Shown: positions 1-13,430, counted from the stretch's first letter. The stretch is DNA of 64,000 nucleotides from Pontederia crassipes (GCA_030549335.1 CM060198.1:54073995-54137994); one strand, 5' to 3'. Notes: generated by a model not told the origin, from the sequence alone. Numbers and translations: made by a program.

Positions 1-640
1 CCCCTCTATTAAGCAAATGATTCCTTATTGATTTCAAACAAAGACCTTTATGTATTCATCATTTGATTGTCATTGCCACTGCATCATTGTATCTAAACTA
101 ATGAAGAATGTTGAAACACAAGATGTAAAGTGGACTAATAAGATAAGATGAAAGATAATCATTGGGTGGCCAATCCAAGCAAGTGCATTACCGATAAGGG
201 TCACTCTCCTTCGTTATGGCTTGATCATCCCTTGGCTGGTACACAGCTGTATCGTTTTGCTCGGCGCATCCCATAAGTGAATAAGAACCCATCCTATGAT
301 TAGTAAAAGATGAGGAATTTTAAAGGCACTCTCAAAGTATCTGATTTGTAATGACTTTAATAAAGACAGGTCAGTGAGGTTGATGAGAGGTGGTGTGCTA
401 CGACGATGCTCAAGCAACCACGAAGCACATGAACTAAAGGGCCGAATAATTTATTCTTCATTTATGTTCTGACATAAACTCTGATGTAGTAACCTTATTT
501 CGAGACCTAAATTTTAGCGTTTAAAATTTTATTCTTCATAGGTTTAAAATTTTAGTGATGTAGTAACCTTATTTCGGAGGGAACCAAAATTATGACATAA
601 CTCTGATGTAGTAAACTTTTGTTGCCCTTGTTTTTCTTTA
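1..640. repeat. Truncated LTR remnant at left edge
   Basis: This stretch is a diverged copy of the right half of the LTR at 1477-3619. The segment near 170-290 (GATAAGGGTCACTCTC, then TTTGCTCGGC) matches 2870-2955, and AAGCACATGAA at about 422 matches 3356. It also holds three local copies of a phrase containing CTCTGATGTAGTAA (about 480, 543 and 600). No gene is visible. The left end is cut by the window and the right limit is approximate. Confidence 0.5.
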
Positions 641-1476
641 TGCTTTCCATAGCTCTGTTGCATTTGATGTCTGCTTTGATCTCGTTTACCATGTGAAAAT
701 CCATTCTTTATAATATTGCTTACCCACTAAAACAAATGAAGTCAGAATTCTTAATTTTAATTTTTATAAATACTGAAATATAATTAGTTTCTAGTAGTTA
801 GTCTTGCTAATGCTTCCTTATTCTAAATTATTTTTATTAAATTTCAAAAATGAAATAGTTGTTATCTGGCTTATATTAATTTTCTTATAAGAATATTATT
901 ATTATTTATTTATTAATAAATTCAGAAAATAATTATATTATGTGGAAAGGAATGATGCTGTTTGGAGCAAAGAACATGTAGTCTCGCTACGTAAGAATTT
1001 GCCCTGTAGTCAACTTCGAAAGCATCCGCTGAGAAATTATTTTCTCTTTCGGCATAATCTTTTCAAATAACATTAGGGTAAAAAAGACTTTTATCAATAT
1101 TAGCCATTCCAATTCCATGATTTAATTTCCTTTATCCAAATAAAAAATAATTTGAACTAGCCTTCCTTATACCATCAATTTATATCGGTTTTTATAAACC
1201 ATTACCACATCTAACTTCACCAACCTACCTCTCCCATCCTAATCCACCCCTCCATCGTTACAAAACCAAACACACCCTTGACGCCCAAGCGGGGTGCGAT
1301 GAGGAAAACAAGGAAATAGAGCTTGGGAAAATGAATCAGAAAACTTGAGCTCTTCTAAGTATTCATTTTTGCATGACATGATGACACAGCCAATCAATTA
1401 CTAGCAGTACATTCTATGTACTGCATAAAAAAGTAACAAACACCAAATATTGAAACAGTTCAATTATACGTACAAG
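641..1476. other. AT-rich flank; downstream flank of peptide copy A from ~1280
   Basis: No gene is seen in 641-1280. From about 1280 to 1476 the sequence is clearly homologous to 60720-60900 downstream of peptide copy D: both contain GTGCGATGAGG, TGCATGACATGATGACACAG, CAATCAATTACTAG and AAGTAACAAACACCAAATA. This is therefore the 3' flank of peptide copy A, separated from that gene by the LTR at 1477-3619. Confidence 0.6.
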
Positions 1477-3619
1477 TGTAACAATCATAAAAAAAATAAT
1501 CAAAACGTGAAGGACTCGTCGAACAACCGGGAGAGATTTATCCATATTTCCCATCGAAACAAAAATCTCACAGAGATTAGATAACAACCACAAAATTAGG
1601 GGGATAAATATTATCATATTTATCATATTAGATTTAAACTAGGAGAGAAGAGTTTTAATAGATAAAACAAACCTGGCATTACTCCCCTCTCCCCTCAAAC
1701 CTCACGAACTCTCCCCCTTCTGGATTTTCTGGAGTGCTTGGCAACATTCAGAGGTCTCGACAGGTTCGGATTCATCTAGGGAATTCTTCCTCCTCTCTCA
1801 TGCATGCCTTTGAATCGTAATCCATGGCGAGTTAATGAATGTTTTTGGCTGGATTGCAGGAGGCGAACACCAAGAAGAGAGAGAACAAGGAGGACGCGAT
1901 CAATAAGTTTCCATCGGATCGAAGCAAGGATCAATCGTGAATAGAGGTGGGTGAATTGAAATCACCTTGCATAAGTTGAATATATCAAATCCCCTTCATT
2001 ATGGGCTCTTCATGTTAAACAAATGAAAGACTATGAAGGTTTCACGAAAGGAAATTCCATTGCTCTATTTTCTTTTGATTGTATAATTGCCTGACTAATT
2101 GCTTGAAGGAATTGATTCTTATTGTCTTTGTTCTCCCTTATTGATTTTTAGGATGTAGAAATTAGATTGCCATGATACTCTATTAAAGTTTGATTGTTTT
2201 CGTGACTGAAATCGTCCGAAAAACCCCCGTCATCACGGTCGTGCCCCCTTCTGGCATGGTCCGTGCCACCATCGTCACGACCATGCCACCCTTGGCATGC
2301 CCGTGCCATCGCTTGACCGAACTCATCTAAGAACTCCGTCGACTGACATATTAAATCGGTCGACCGCCCTCCCAAGCCACGGTCGTGACATCTCTTTGGC
2401 ACGTCCGTGCCATAACCAAATTCTCAGCCAGACAACTAAGCACAGAATCAGTCGACCCTCTGAATCAGTCGACCGCCCTAGCTCACACTCAGTCACGGCC
2501 GTGCCACCCTTATGGCACACTCGTGCCATCCCCTTTACATACTACTTTCTAGCATGCCCGTGCCACCCCGTCTACACATTCGTGCCATTATGCCATCACG
2601 GTCATGCCACTATGATGTCATGGCCTGACAGACTATTGACCTTCTGTCTGTGATTATGCTCATCCTTATCCCTTGATTTTGATATGAATATTGCTTGTTT
2701 ATCTTATGACTGATCGTTGTTGTGACTAAGTTAACACATGAATCCTTCCTCTGATTTCCTCTCATATGGACCCACTTGGTTCTATTATATGAAGAATATC
2801 GAATCATTAAGTTTCTAAAGTAATTAATAAGTTAAGATGGAAAATGAATAATGAGTTGCTAGTCTAAGCCAAGTGCTTCAAGATAAGGGTCACTCTCTTG
2901 GTCATGGTTTGATCACCTATTGACCCACACAAAATTGTATTGTTTGCTCGGCACCCAAGAATTAAAGGTACCTATAGTCACTCGGATTTCTAAATATGTA
3001 CCAAGATTAAGAAGTATGATTAAGACAAGTCAAGTTATCGCTATTCTTACGTCATGATTATCAAGTATGCTATGATTCTAAGTTTACCCAGCATCATTTG
3101 GCTCTATTGATTTATGACATCTACCTATCTTCACTATTATGATTTATGATGCTCACATGCTCCACTTCTCGTTCAAGCTAAGTATATCATTCTACTTTTG
3201 ATTTTTCTATTTAAGTTATACGTTGTATATTTATGTGGTTACCAATTAGGCTATAAAGCGTACGAGAGAACTTCTTCCCCTATGTTTGATTTTCACAGAA
3301 CCACGTCAGTGATAGTGTTGAGTATGTGTGCTGTGACGAAGCTCTGACGACAAGAAAGCACATGAATCATAGGACTATTTAGTGATTTATTTTTCTTCCG
3401 CATTTACAAACTATTGACGTAGAACTTATGATATTTAGAGTTGATGTTACCTTATTTCTTGAACTTCCGCAATTATATTTCATCTCCTTTTATTTTATTC
3501 TTTTTGACGTGTCTCGATTTTTTATTGAGACTTAATTAATATGATAGTAAAGTCATAATGTTCGTAGCGTCTCCAAATTAATCTTCACAACATGGTGTGG
3601 ATCGATTTGGGACGTTACA
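1477..3619 (-). mobile_element. Solo LTR, Ty3/gypsy type, TSD ACAAG
   Basis: The element has TGTAAC...GTTACA ends and a perfect 5-bp target duplication, ACAAG at 1472-1476 and 3620-3624. The paralogous site near copy D reads straight through (AACTACAAGCATCTATAATTC near 60930), which is an empty site confirming both ends. Read on the minus strand it starts TGTAACGTCCC, a common start for plant Ty3/gypsy LTRs. About 2.1 kb, with no gag-pol, so a solo LTR is the simplest reading. It carries a cluster of GGCA/CGTGCC motifs at 2225-2625. Open frames inside it come from that cluster and are not genes. Confidence 0.8.
2225..2625. repeat. Cluster of imperfect palindromes, GGCAyGnCCGTGCCA type
   Basis: About a dozen short near-palindromic phrases alternate over 400 bp, for example CACGGTCGTGCC, GGCATGGTCCGTGCCA, CACGACCATGCCAC, GGCATGCCCGTGCCA and GGCACGTCCGTGCCA. 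They are separated by unique spacers of about 10-50 bp, some of which contain a GTCGAC core (CAGTCGACC). They lie inside the LTR at 1477-3619. A similar cluster is at 55330-55520 in a different LTR. Confidence 0.75.
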
Positions 3620-3664
3620 ACAAGCATCTATAATTCACCACCAGTTAGATAGGCCTCCATTTTG

Positions 3665-4219
3665 TCATGGATTTGGTTTTGGCGGGTTCAGATTATTTGT
3701 TGGATTCCTTGGGGGCCACTTACATAACCTACATCTAGGGGCGGACCTAAATAGTACTCTCAAAATTTTTAAAATTTTTTTAGTATATATATTTTATATA
3801 GATTTTAACATAATTTAGATTACCATTAAATATATTTTAGTCTAATTATGTGCATAACATTTAGTTTAGTATAATGGTGAAACTCTTTACATGAACGTTG
3901 CAGAGGACTTGGGATTGAATCTAGGCATGGCATTAATTTTTAGCCCCCCTTAAAAATTTTTAGCATTGTAATGTCTTTTTTGGCCCCCCTTGTAATTGGG
4001 GTCTGGGTCCGCCCCTTCCTACATCACCATTGCAGACACTACCTGCACGGGGGCCGGCGGCGTACCCCCACGCACATGATTGTACTCCAACAACGAAGAC
4101 AAAGCCCTTCCGGCGAGTACATATGTTGGCTTCGAATAAAGAAATAGTAGAAAGAGAAAGAAGGCGAACGACGAGATGAAACAAGTGCACTGCTGGTGGT
4201 GAGCCCTTCTTCCATGCAT
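3665..4219 (-). pseudogene. Secreted Cys/Pro peptide family, copy A (disrupted)
   Basis: The start at 4219 opens MHGRRAHHQQ, followed by a hydrophobic signal peptide and VLAGRALSS, as in copies B and C. A frameshift near 4080-4090 breaks the frame: the expected Cys region (SVCNGDV) is read in the next frame. A 282-bp hAT MITE (3736-4017) then interrupts the gene. Beyond the MITE the conserved tail is still readable (NPPKPNP then stop at 3665-3667), but the second Cys codon seen in copy C appears deleted. The 3' flank also holds the solo LTR at 1477-3619. So it is a once-normal paralogue now carrying a frameshift, a small deletion and an insertion. Function unknown; by family architecture it was a secreted peptide precursor. 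Confidence 0.8.
3736..4017. mobile_element. hAT-type MITE inside peptide copy A, TSD CCTACATC
   Basis: A 282-bp non-coding element with terminal inverted repeats TAGGGGCGGACC (left) and AAGGGGCGGACC (right end, reversed). It is flanked by a perfect 8-bp duplication, CCTACATC at 3728-3735 and 4018-4025. An 8-bp duplication with TAGGG-type ends is the hAT signature. Subterminal runs (AAGGGGGGCC) resemble the left end of the large hAT at 21751, which reads TAGGAACGGACCTA followed by GGGGGGCCC, so it is probably a short derivative of that family. Confidence 0.88.
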
Positions 4220-4332
4220 TATTAATGTTAAAGATATAAGATCTGAAGTAATATAATATATTGCTTTATCGCTTGGGATTTGGATGGCTGGAATTTTATA
4301 TTCAGATCAGTTTGTGCCATGTGGCCACTGCG

Positions 4333-4340
4333 TATACATA
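4333..4340 (-). promoter_or_regulatory. TATA box of peptide copy A
   Basis: On the minus strand this reads TATGTATA within CATCTATGTATACGCAGTGG, 114 bp upstream of the copy A ATG. The same context (CATC-TATA-ACGCAGTG) occurs upstream of copy B, and a variant lies upstream of copy C, which argues for a conserved core promoter. Confidence 0.6.
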
Positions 4341-4461
4341 GATGAATGAATGAAATATACCTGTGGATATAATGCATGCATTTAGATGTAGTATTGTTTC
4401 AGATAGGTCGATTTTTTTATCAAAATTTATTTTTCAAAAGCTGACTTTCACATTACACATA

Positions 4462-5400
4462 CACAATATTTTTAAAATCGGATCGGACATCAAATCGGTA
4501 CGCAAATCGGCGTACCAACTGAGTCGTGATTCAATCGATTTAATCGGATTCAACTGAATTGAACCGAATTTTTATTAAAATAATATTTTCTACAATTTCA
4601 AAGATATATTCTGAATAATACTCGAAAAAGAATATATAAAATATTTACAACATATGTATATTTTTAATATTGAACATTAATTTAAATATTTTATTTTCTA
4701 AACCATATTTTCACTAATTTTTAATATAAATTTATCCAATATATATTATAATTTTTATAAATTTAATATAAAAAGAAAATGTAGGCTCATTATATTAAAA
4801 TTATATGAAAAATTATGTTAATTCTTGAACTTCATGTTCTTTATATTTAAAAGATATAAAGTTGAATGATTTAATTTTATTTAAATTTACTATTATAATA
4901 TAAATATAGAAAATTTGAATACATTATTTAACAAAATGTATCAAGAAAAACTTGAGTGACATTGACATCAATTTAGATGATTTAACAATATTTTTGTTCT
5001 TTTATTTTTGTCCCAATAGTATTATTTATTTATCTTTTTCTATTCTTTCTATTAAATTATTTCCCCTTTCTATTTTTTTTCATTCAATTATTTTCATTTT
5101 TTTTCTCTCACTTCCTCTTTTCCTCCTTAAATTTCTCATTTCATTCTTCTCCTTAAATTTCTCACTGTATTTATACACCATCACCTTCCTTTTCTCATTT
5201 CACAATTAATTAATTTACTTTCCTTTTTTATTTGATTCTATCATTTAAATTCTAATTTTACATTTTCTTTAATGCAAAAACAAAAATGCCAACTGAATCG
5301 ATTTTCATTTTCCCTTTTCATTTGATTCTTTAATTAACTTTCTAATTTTACTTATTTTAGTGCGAAAAAATAAAAAAACCGGATTGAACCGATTCAATTG
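4462..5400. mobile_element. AT-rich MITE remnant related to the 38.2-kb Mutator-like element
   Basis: The left end (CAATATTTTTAAAATCGGAT, then CGGACATCAAATCGG) matches the left end of the element at 38212 (CAATGTTTTCAAAATCGGAC). Both then run into TTATTAAAATAATATT and a pyrimidine-rich AT core. The right end reads AACCGGATTGAACCGATTC without a clear inverted terminus, so it may be truncated. Copies B and C lack this block: host sequence resumes at GAAGGCAAAACGAC in copy A and GAAGGCAAAGCGAC in copy B. Exact ends uncertain. Confidence 0.5.
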
Positions 5401-5771
5401 GAAGGCAAAACGACATTTTTTGTTCCATGATCCGTTACATATACGTGACGACGATTTTTCATCCGTTTTATTGTGAATATGTCAATGGGTGGAAAAACTC
5501 ATTAGTTATGGTATTAAATATGAAGAACTTCTATGTGTGCGAACACAGATACTTACTTATTTTCAGAAGTCTCTTTCTTTCTGCATAAGTTTCTTATCTA
5601 TTTTCTTTTCAAAAAGATGTGGAGGCCATATTCAACTTTTTTTTGATGAAAAGTTACGTAGAATTAAAGGTTACATTAGACAAAAACTAGGTGAGTCCCG
5701 GAGGAGGACGGTCACCCCAAAGATACTCGCCATTCTAGCGGCCAAAATTTGTAAGAAAATCCGCAGCCGCA

Positions 5772-6164
5772 TTACAAGTGTGAGGGCAAAAAATAACTTT
5801 TGATGGAGCGATATGTCCATGACGATACCACGCAAGCGTCATGGGCAAGGCTGGAGCATGTGGATGATGCGGACCAGAATCGTGGAATCAGTGTAGGCGC
5901 AAATGCAAGTAAGACAAAGTGTGGCAGCGCCAAAAGGAGAGCCCAAGCCTCGGAATGCAAAGCAGATATTGTCATACGACGCTCAGCACCTGCAAAAATA
6001 GAAAGAGCCAGAGTTAGAATGCAAAAGGAAACCGTAACCCTAGGCCCATTGGTTCTAGTGAAAGAACCGTCAGAGTTGAGCATTGCCCAATTCTGGGGAG
6101 GGGGCTCCCACCGGATCCGAAACGGATCTTGGGGGCTGTTTGCTTCAGGGGCGTGGGTGTGCAC
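5772..6164 (-). pseudogene. LINE ORF2, RNase H domain
   Basis: The 130-codon frame includes PPPQNWAMLNSDGSF, the typical plant LINE RNase H opening in which the Asp of NSDGS is the first catalytic acidic residue. Downstream HSEAWALLLAL matches the conserved segment with the catalytic Glu (the usual xAEAxAL region). It is followed by degraded sequence up to the 3' tail. The domain would remove RNA from the RNA:DNA hybrid during retrotransposition. It is out of frame with the zf-RVT part upstream, so it is not functional as it stands. Confidence 0.8.
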
Positions 6165-6316
6165 TCAGTTAATTTCATGAAAACAAGCGAGAGCCTTTTC
6201 CTAAATCACTTTGACGGTTACACACTTGGATCTAAAATTGATATCATTACGAAGGATCCAAATTCCCCAAAGGTATAAGGCAAAAATGGACTGCAAAGTA
6301 CAACGAGAGTGCTGAT

Positions 6317-7767
<1,451 letters not shown>

Positions 7768-7790
7768 TAACTTATTGATTGTCACTAACC

Positions 7791-7928
<138 letters not shown>

Positions 7929-8000
7929 TCACGAAAAGAGAGTTGAAGGTTGGAACGAGCTTATACCAAGAATTCTTGGAATTCCCTGTTCGGGGGGGAG

Positions 8001-9199
8001 TTATTGTCTATCGTTGTGTAGAATTAGTCGGAGAGACCTGAGAGGCGGTGGTTTACCCTGTGGCTTGGCTCGGAGACAAATGAGGAGATCATCGGCATAA
8101 AGTAAATGACTTAGCGAGAAAGTTGATAATCTGAAGGGGACGAGGGCACCATTAGCGACCGCCTGATTCATTAAGGCTGAAAAAACTTGTGAGGTAATGA
8201 TAAATAGGTAAGGCGAGAGGGGGTCACCCTGTCGAATACAGCGGTAAGCTTGGAAATATAGGGAGGGCTGGCCATTTATAACACAGGAGAAACAAGGGCT
8301 ACGGATGCAAAGGTTGATCCAGCTAATGAAGAGAGCAAGGTAGTTCATTAGATGAAGGCAGCGGCACACTGCAGACCAAGAAACTCGATCGAAAGCCTTA
8401 TCTATGTCAACCTTGATAAGCATGTACTTATGCCGACTAGAATCTAAGGAGTGCAAGAGCTCTTGAGCAGCAAGGACATTGTCCTGAATGCTCCTACCAG
8501 GGATGAAGGCAGATTGCGTGGGGTCGATGATATTATTGAGAGTAGGACGAAGGCGGTTGACGATGATTCTGGAGACAATTCTATATACGGTATTACACAG
8601 CGAGATAGGTCGATAATCCTTAACAAGAGATGGGGATTTAATTTTGGGAATGAAGGTAAGGTGAGTTTGTTTCCAATCCGGTGGCATACTGAGGTTGTTA
8701 AAAAAACCGAGGATTGAGGCGGTAATCTTAGGGCCAACGATGTCCCAGTATTCCCGATAGAATTCAGATGTGAATCCATCAGGCCCGGGAGCTTTCCCGG
8801 GTGGCATGTTCTAGACAACATCCTTAATTTCGGCAAGGGTGACGGGGCGGGTAAGGGAGGACACTATGGTGGTGTCAAGCATTGGGAGGGTTGGCCAACA
8901 GTCATCAGGAATGTTGATATTCGGAGAAGGTTCCCATAAGCTTAAATAATGATTAACGAACTACTTTGGATAATGGTGGGGTTGGAAGAGTAGTCACCTG
9001 TATCCAGCCGAATGCGTTGGATACGGTTATGGTTTTTACGGATAGTAGTTTGCATGTGGAAAAACTTGGTGTTCTGATCACCGTGGTGGAGCCAAGAAAT
9101 TCTGGAGTTGCTCCACCACTTAATGCTAATTTGCCGGAGCATGGCGGCATGGAGGTGATAGGCAAACCTTAACGCAGCGAGACCACCTGTATCCAGCAA
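8001..9199 (-). pseudogene. LINE ORF2, reverse transcriptase domain
   Basis: The 268-codon frame at 8001-8807 opens MPPGKAPGPDGFTSEFYREY and holds the standard blocks: LIPK-type (LTFIPKIKSPS), DYRPISLCNTVYRIVSRI, QSAFIPGRSIQDNV, KVDIDKAFDRVSW, GDPLSPYLF and LLYADDLLI. The catalytic YADD is at 8088-8099. Upstream, 8942-9199 carries the linker (WLHHGDQNTKFFH) typical of plant L1 elements. The frame between linker and RT is broken near 8810-8940. It would copy LINE RNA at the target nick. It is interrupted on its 3' side by the plastid insert. Confidence 0.93.
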
Positions 9200-9521
9200 C
9201 GAAAGGGAGTCTAAGTGATGCAGGTGAGAGCTTCCTCAATGCGCACCTCAAGACGATCCAAAACCTCCCGATTCCAACGCAGGGTATCCTTACGGATAGC
9301 CGAAAGGGCAGTAGGGATTGAGGATTGCGGAGAGGCAAAGGTTCAGTGCCTACGCACAATGTCCCGGGCCTCCGGGTAGTGGAACCAAAAGTGTTTGTAT
9401 TTAAAACTACGATGTCACGGTGGTCTAGAATCAGAGGTGAAAATGATAGGTGCATGGTCAGACGCAAAACGGGGAAGGGAAGAGAGGTCTAAGGAGGGGA
9501 AGGCTTCTAACCAAAAATGAT

Positions 9522-10126
9522 TTACAAGCATTCAGTCCAGGCGACAATGAACCCTAGCCAGGATAGTGCGGCTATTACACTAGGTGAAAGGGTTCCCGGA
9601 CAGATTAATGTCAAATAAATCATGATTGTCAATGAAACGCTAGAAGGTTCTAACTGACCTATTGACAGTAAACAGAGTACCCTCCTTTTATCCTCGGCAG
9701 AAAGCAGACAATTAAAATCCCCAATAAGTGCCCACAAAAATCAGAAGATCGAAAATTATTAAGCGTATTCCATAAGAGGTTTCTATCAAAAGCAATGACA
9801 CTAGCGTAAACACAGGAAATCATGAAATGAAAACCATCGAAGAAAATGGCAGCATGCAGAATATGATCAAAGGTGAGGATAGGGGTAACCTGTGTATCTT
9901 GGCCGCGCCAAGCTAAGATAATACCTTTGGACGCATCCGATCCCTCACACGCTACTCCACTCCATGAGGGACCGAGCCTCCGAATTACCTGTTTAGATTT
10001 TACAAAATCCACATGGCTTTCTAATAAAATTACAAAATTAGGATTACAACTATTAACTAAGTTCCTAAGTCTATCCCTAATCTTGGAGCGGAAGGCGCCC
10101 CAGTAGTTCCATGCTAACATCTTCAT
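9522..10126 (-). pseudogene. LINE ORF2, apurinic-type endonuclease domain
   Basis: ORF2 starts at 10126 with MKMLAWNYWGAFRSKIRDRL, matching the WNCRGA opening of plant L1 endonucleases. It continues with NPNFVILLESHVD (Glu of the catalytic site) and LAWRG. The next frame carries MWALIGDFNCLLSAEDKR, whose GDFN is the conserved catalytic Asp/Asn motif. The frame change near 9700 and stops further on show decay. In active elements this domain nicks the target DNA to prime reverse transcription. Confidence 0.85.
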
Positions 10127-10139
10127 GATGAGAGGTTGG

Positions 10140-12159
10140 TGGCGGCCCGTTCCTACACAGGAAAAATGACTGCATCAGTAAAGGAAGACAACTTTTTCTT
10201 ACCTTTGCCTCGGACCGGAGCCAGTGTAGGACGAGGGCGGAGGGAGGGGGTCGACACGAGAGGCCGCACGATCCGTGACTTCTTCTACTCGGATCTGGGA
10301 GGAGGCAGGAGGTCAGGGTCCTCATTATCTTCTGAAGAAGACCCACCGGACGAGTGCGCAGGGTCATGGGCCTCCACGAGCCGCATAGAAACCACCACCG
10401 CCAGTGCCGCAAGATTTGCAAAATGGTTAGCAGAAATGGAGATAGTAGAGGAATCCATCCCATGAGAATCTAGAGAAGAGTTCCGGGGGGGAGTCCAAGA
10501 GATTGGGGTTTGCCCACAGCAGGCGAGAGGGTGATAGATGACGAAACAAGGCCAACGGGGAGGCAGCCGAAAGTCTAGAGGCAGGGGGGAGACCGAGAGA
10601 TTGGGGTTCGCCCACAGTAGGCGAGAGGGTGACAGATGACGAAACAGGGCCAGCGAGAGAGGCAGTGGTAGCCAGAAGTCCAGAGTGGTAGCAGAGGGTT
10701 GCGGTGGTGTCATCGGATGGTGGTAAACGAGGGGAGGTTGATTCTTCATGATAGTGACACGTGAACGACCAGAATGCGTCGGGGGAAAACGAGGAGACGT
10801 GGTGTTCCGAGGTGAATCCCGAGTGTCCAAGTGTCGCCCATCCGAGGGTGAGCCACAGATCGATGACGTGTGGGTCGAGCACAACGGTAATGGGCGAGGC
10901 GATGTGTTTCCAGCAATCACATCACGAACGTCCACCTGTCGCCCATCCAGCCGCGATGAGAGTGAGCTCTATATCTCAGACGTGGCAGAAGAGAATGAAG
11001 GCAGTGGGGCAATCCAGGCGGTCGACCGGGTGGCGAGCTCCATGTGGCAAGGATCAGTGCACTCCGGCGTATCAGCGCAGCGATCTGGCATCGACGGGCC
11101 CCCCAGACACACCGGTGAGCCCTGTCGAGGGATCGGGCGATCCACGCCAGGGCAGTTGAGGTCCGGCAGCGCAGGTGCCGACGCAGCAACTGTAGGCGAG
11201 TGAGTGCACGGAAGGACACCCACCGGCGCCTGCTGGTCACCAGGCGGTCGTACCATACGCCGCGGAGAAGGGGCACGCAGCCAGGGGCCGAAAAGCAAGA
11301 CTCCCAGAGCAGCCTCGCCCTCCGACTGGGAGACCTCGAGATGGTGACCTACAATGCCACAGTGATAACTGAAAGTAGGGAGGTTTTCATAAGCCACTTG
11401 TTGCAGATAACGCTCACCGGACGACAGAGAGATCTAGGTCGCCTGCTTGAGGGGGGAAGAGAGTTGAACTTCGATGCAAGCACGGACGCGCAGGGAGTCG
11501 ACATTTGACAGACCAACTTCATCGATGCACAACAGAGATCCAAAGACAGCCACGATACGCTTGAGGGAGCAAGGGTTTCGAAGCTCTAAAGGAAGACCCG
11601 GGAGGTGTATCCACAGGGGGGCGGCGATGGTGGCAGCCTCATGGAGCTGAAGGAAGGGCGACACTGTGGCGACCCGAAGAAGTTGGCCGCCGAACTCCCA
11701 CGGACTATTGGTGAGGACCTGCAAGCGGTCATCGTCAGTATCAAAGGCGAAGAGGAAAAAATGATTACCTAGATCCAAGATGGTTTTGGAAAAAAAGGAG
11801 GCCCAGAGGTGTCAGAGGCCCTCGCGAAGGGCACCAATGTCGCTGATGAAACGGCCAATGAGGCATTGTTGGAGGCACGAGGATGGGGCGACAACATCCG
11901 ACACCGGGATCGAGACATCATCAAAGGTGGCCGCCTGAAGTGCGCGAAGCTGACGAGGCGAAATCTGAGAGGCAAGCAACGGGCGGCCGCCTCGCATAGT
12001 GTCAGACCAAGACTTAGATTGAGGGCGAAGCGATGAAGTTGGGAGAGCGGAGGGGTTGGGAGGGAGGCTGGGAGTCGGTAGGAGACTAGCAGATAGTGAA
12101 GAAGGACCCCGGGGAAGGAGAGGTGGGAAGGAGGTTAGCGAGAGGGGATCCACCTCCAT
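10140..12159 (-). pseudogene. LINE ORF1 (DUF4283 plus degenerate zinc knuckle)
   Basis: The likely start is 12159 (MEVDPLSLTSFPP), with a proline-rich N terminus and SKSWSDTMRGGRPLL. The DUF4283-like region follows in the next frame (11434-11778): FFLFAFDTDDDRLQVL, SPWEFGGQLLRV, PLWIHLPGLPLELRN. Further on, YENLPTFSYHCGIVGHHLEV corresponds to a CCHC knuckle in which the first and last cysteines are now Ser. The C-terminal part is low-complexity and contains a 98-bp tandem duplication. ORF1 proteins bind LINE RNA. Frameshifts near 11780, 11440 and 10950 make it non-functional. Confidence 0.78.
10490..10658. repeat. Two-copy 98-bp tandem repeat in LINE ORF1
   Basis: The phrase GATTGGGGTTTGCCCACAGC, followed by AGGCGAGAGGGTGA, recurs 98 bp later as GATTGGGGTTCGCCCACAGT then AGGCGAGAGGGTGA. 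This duplicates the proline-rich ORF1 segment (SPSRLLWANPNL occurs twice on the minus strand). Confidence 0.75.
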
Positions 12160-12473
12160 GAGGGAGTGGGGGGGGGGGGGGAGGTGACGGTTGTGGCACT
12201 TCCGGGGGGTTCGCCGAAAACGGAGGTAGTGGTGCCCTCGATAGGGAACGCTGGGGACAAGAGCATGGCGCCTCCGGCGGGGGGCGCCGGAGACGTGGGA
12301 GTCTCCCTAGCGGCTCGCGCTGAGAGAGGGTAACGGCTAGTTCAGGGGTGTGCTGAGGAATGACAAGCCCTTATTCAACTTTCAAAGTTTCAATTTGACG
12401 TTGTGGAGGCCATATGAGGTGGACTCATGGCACGAATCTAAGTAGACCCTGTCCCCATATCGCACCCAATGCA

Positions 12474-12947
12474 TAGGGGTTGACCCGACCCGTAAACAAT
12501 GGTCGGGTCGGGTCGAATTCCCCTTTTTTTTTGCTGTGACCCGACCCAATCCGATCCGGGCCGGGTCAGGTCGGGTGATCGAGTTATCGATCATCAATTT
12601 TTTTTAATTTTTTTTATTTTTAATATAAAAAGTATTTATTATTTTATTTTTAATACTAAATAAAGTATTTTTAAATATGAAAAATATTATTTTAAATATC
12701 TATATACTTTTCTACATAGTTTATTTCATACTTTTTAAAAATTTTAAATGATATAAAACTATTCAATTAACTAAGAAATCAAAATTAAAAAAAAGAAAAA
12801 ACTGGATCATCGGGTCGGGTCATCTGTGGTTGGAATCTTTCAACCCGAACCCGACTCAACCCTTAGTCGAGTTTTGGTCGGGTCGGGTTGGGTCGATCCG
12901 ATCCGACCCGAGATCACCGGGTCGATCCGATCCCGTGAACACCCCTA
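12474..12947. mobile_element. hAT-type MITE with CCCGACCCG-rich ends
   Basis: The left end TAGGGGTTGACCCG and the right end (reversed) TAGGGGTGTTCACGG form inverted termini. Subterminal regions are rich in GGTCGGGTCGGG phrases around an AT core, 474 bp in all. Flanks CCAATGCA and TCAATATA are a decayed 8-bp duplication: copy B at the same place reads CGCCAATAATATAGTTG without the insert. It has no coding capacity. Confidence 0.72.
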
Positions 12948-13430
12948 TCAATATATATAATTGCAGTTGTATTTCTTTTAATCATATTAACCCACAATTA
13001 ATGTCTTTATAAATAAGGTTTAACTTATATTTGTATTTATCAGAAAATATATTTGTTACATTATGTTGCATATTCACAAATAATAATTAATTATTATATT
13101 TCTCATTAAAACTAATGTGTTGCCTTGTAAAGTGAAATTAGTTTTCTCAGTTTCATACTTGAGTGTTAAATTAGTGAGGTCATACTAATTTTGAACATTG
13201 ATGGGTCGTCGTTGGAAAAAAAAAAATATTTTTTTATAATATTTTATTTACTCGATTACAGGATCATAATCGTAAAACATCGTCGTCAATTTTGCTTATA
13301 TAAAGTTCACTCTCAATTGCTACTCACTACTTTTATATATTGTTTTCAATTGCATTTCAAAAGTGAAATAAAATGTCGCAAATAAAGGGATCAAACAAAC
13401 TCGGAAAGCATCGAAATGTTACGACAAACG
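12948..13430. other. Upstream DNA of peptide copy A (paralogous segment)
   Basis: No gene. The segment matches upstream DNA of copy B (about 40765-41230) and copy C: all share TTAATCATATTAACCCACAA or TCGATTAYAGGATCATAATC, GTAAA(A/G)CATCGTCG-type text, and CACTCGGAAAGCA-type text. It shows that the upstream region of copy A was carried up here and separated from the gene by the LINE. Confidence 0.65.

Noticed and set aside
2225-2625. Regularly spaced palindromic repeats resembling a CRISPR array
   Set aside because: The genome is a plant nuclear one, the repeats are degenerate, spacers vary widely in length, and the cluster lies inside an LTR with no cas genes.
4952-5209. Hydrophobic 85-codon plus-strand frame
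   Set aside because: Pyrimidine-rich AT core of a MITE; hydrophobicity follows from T-rich codons.
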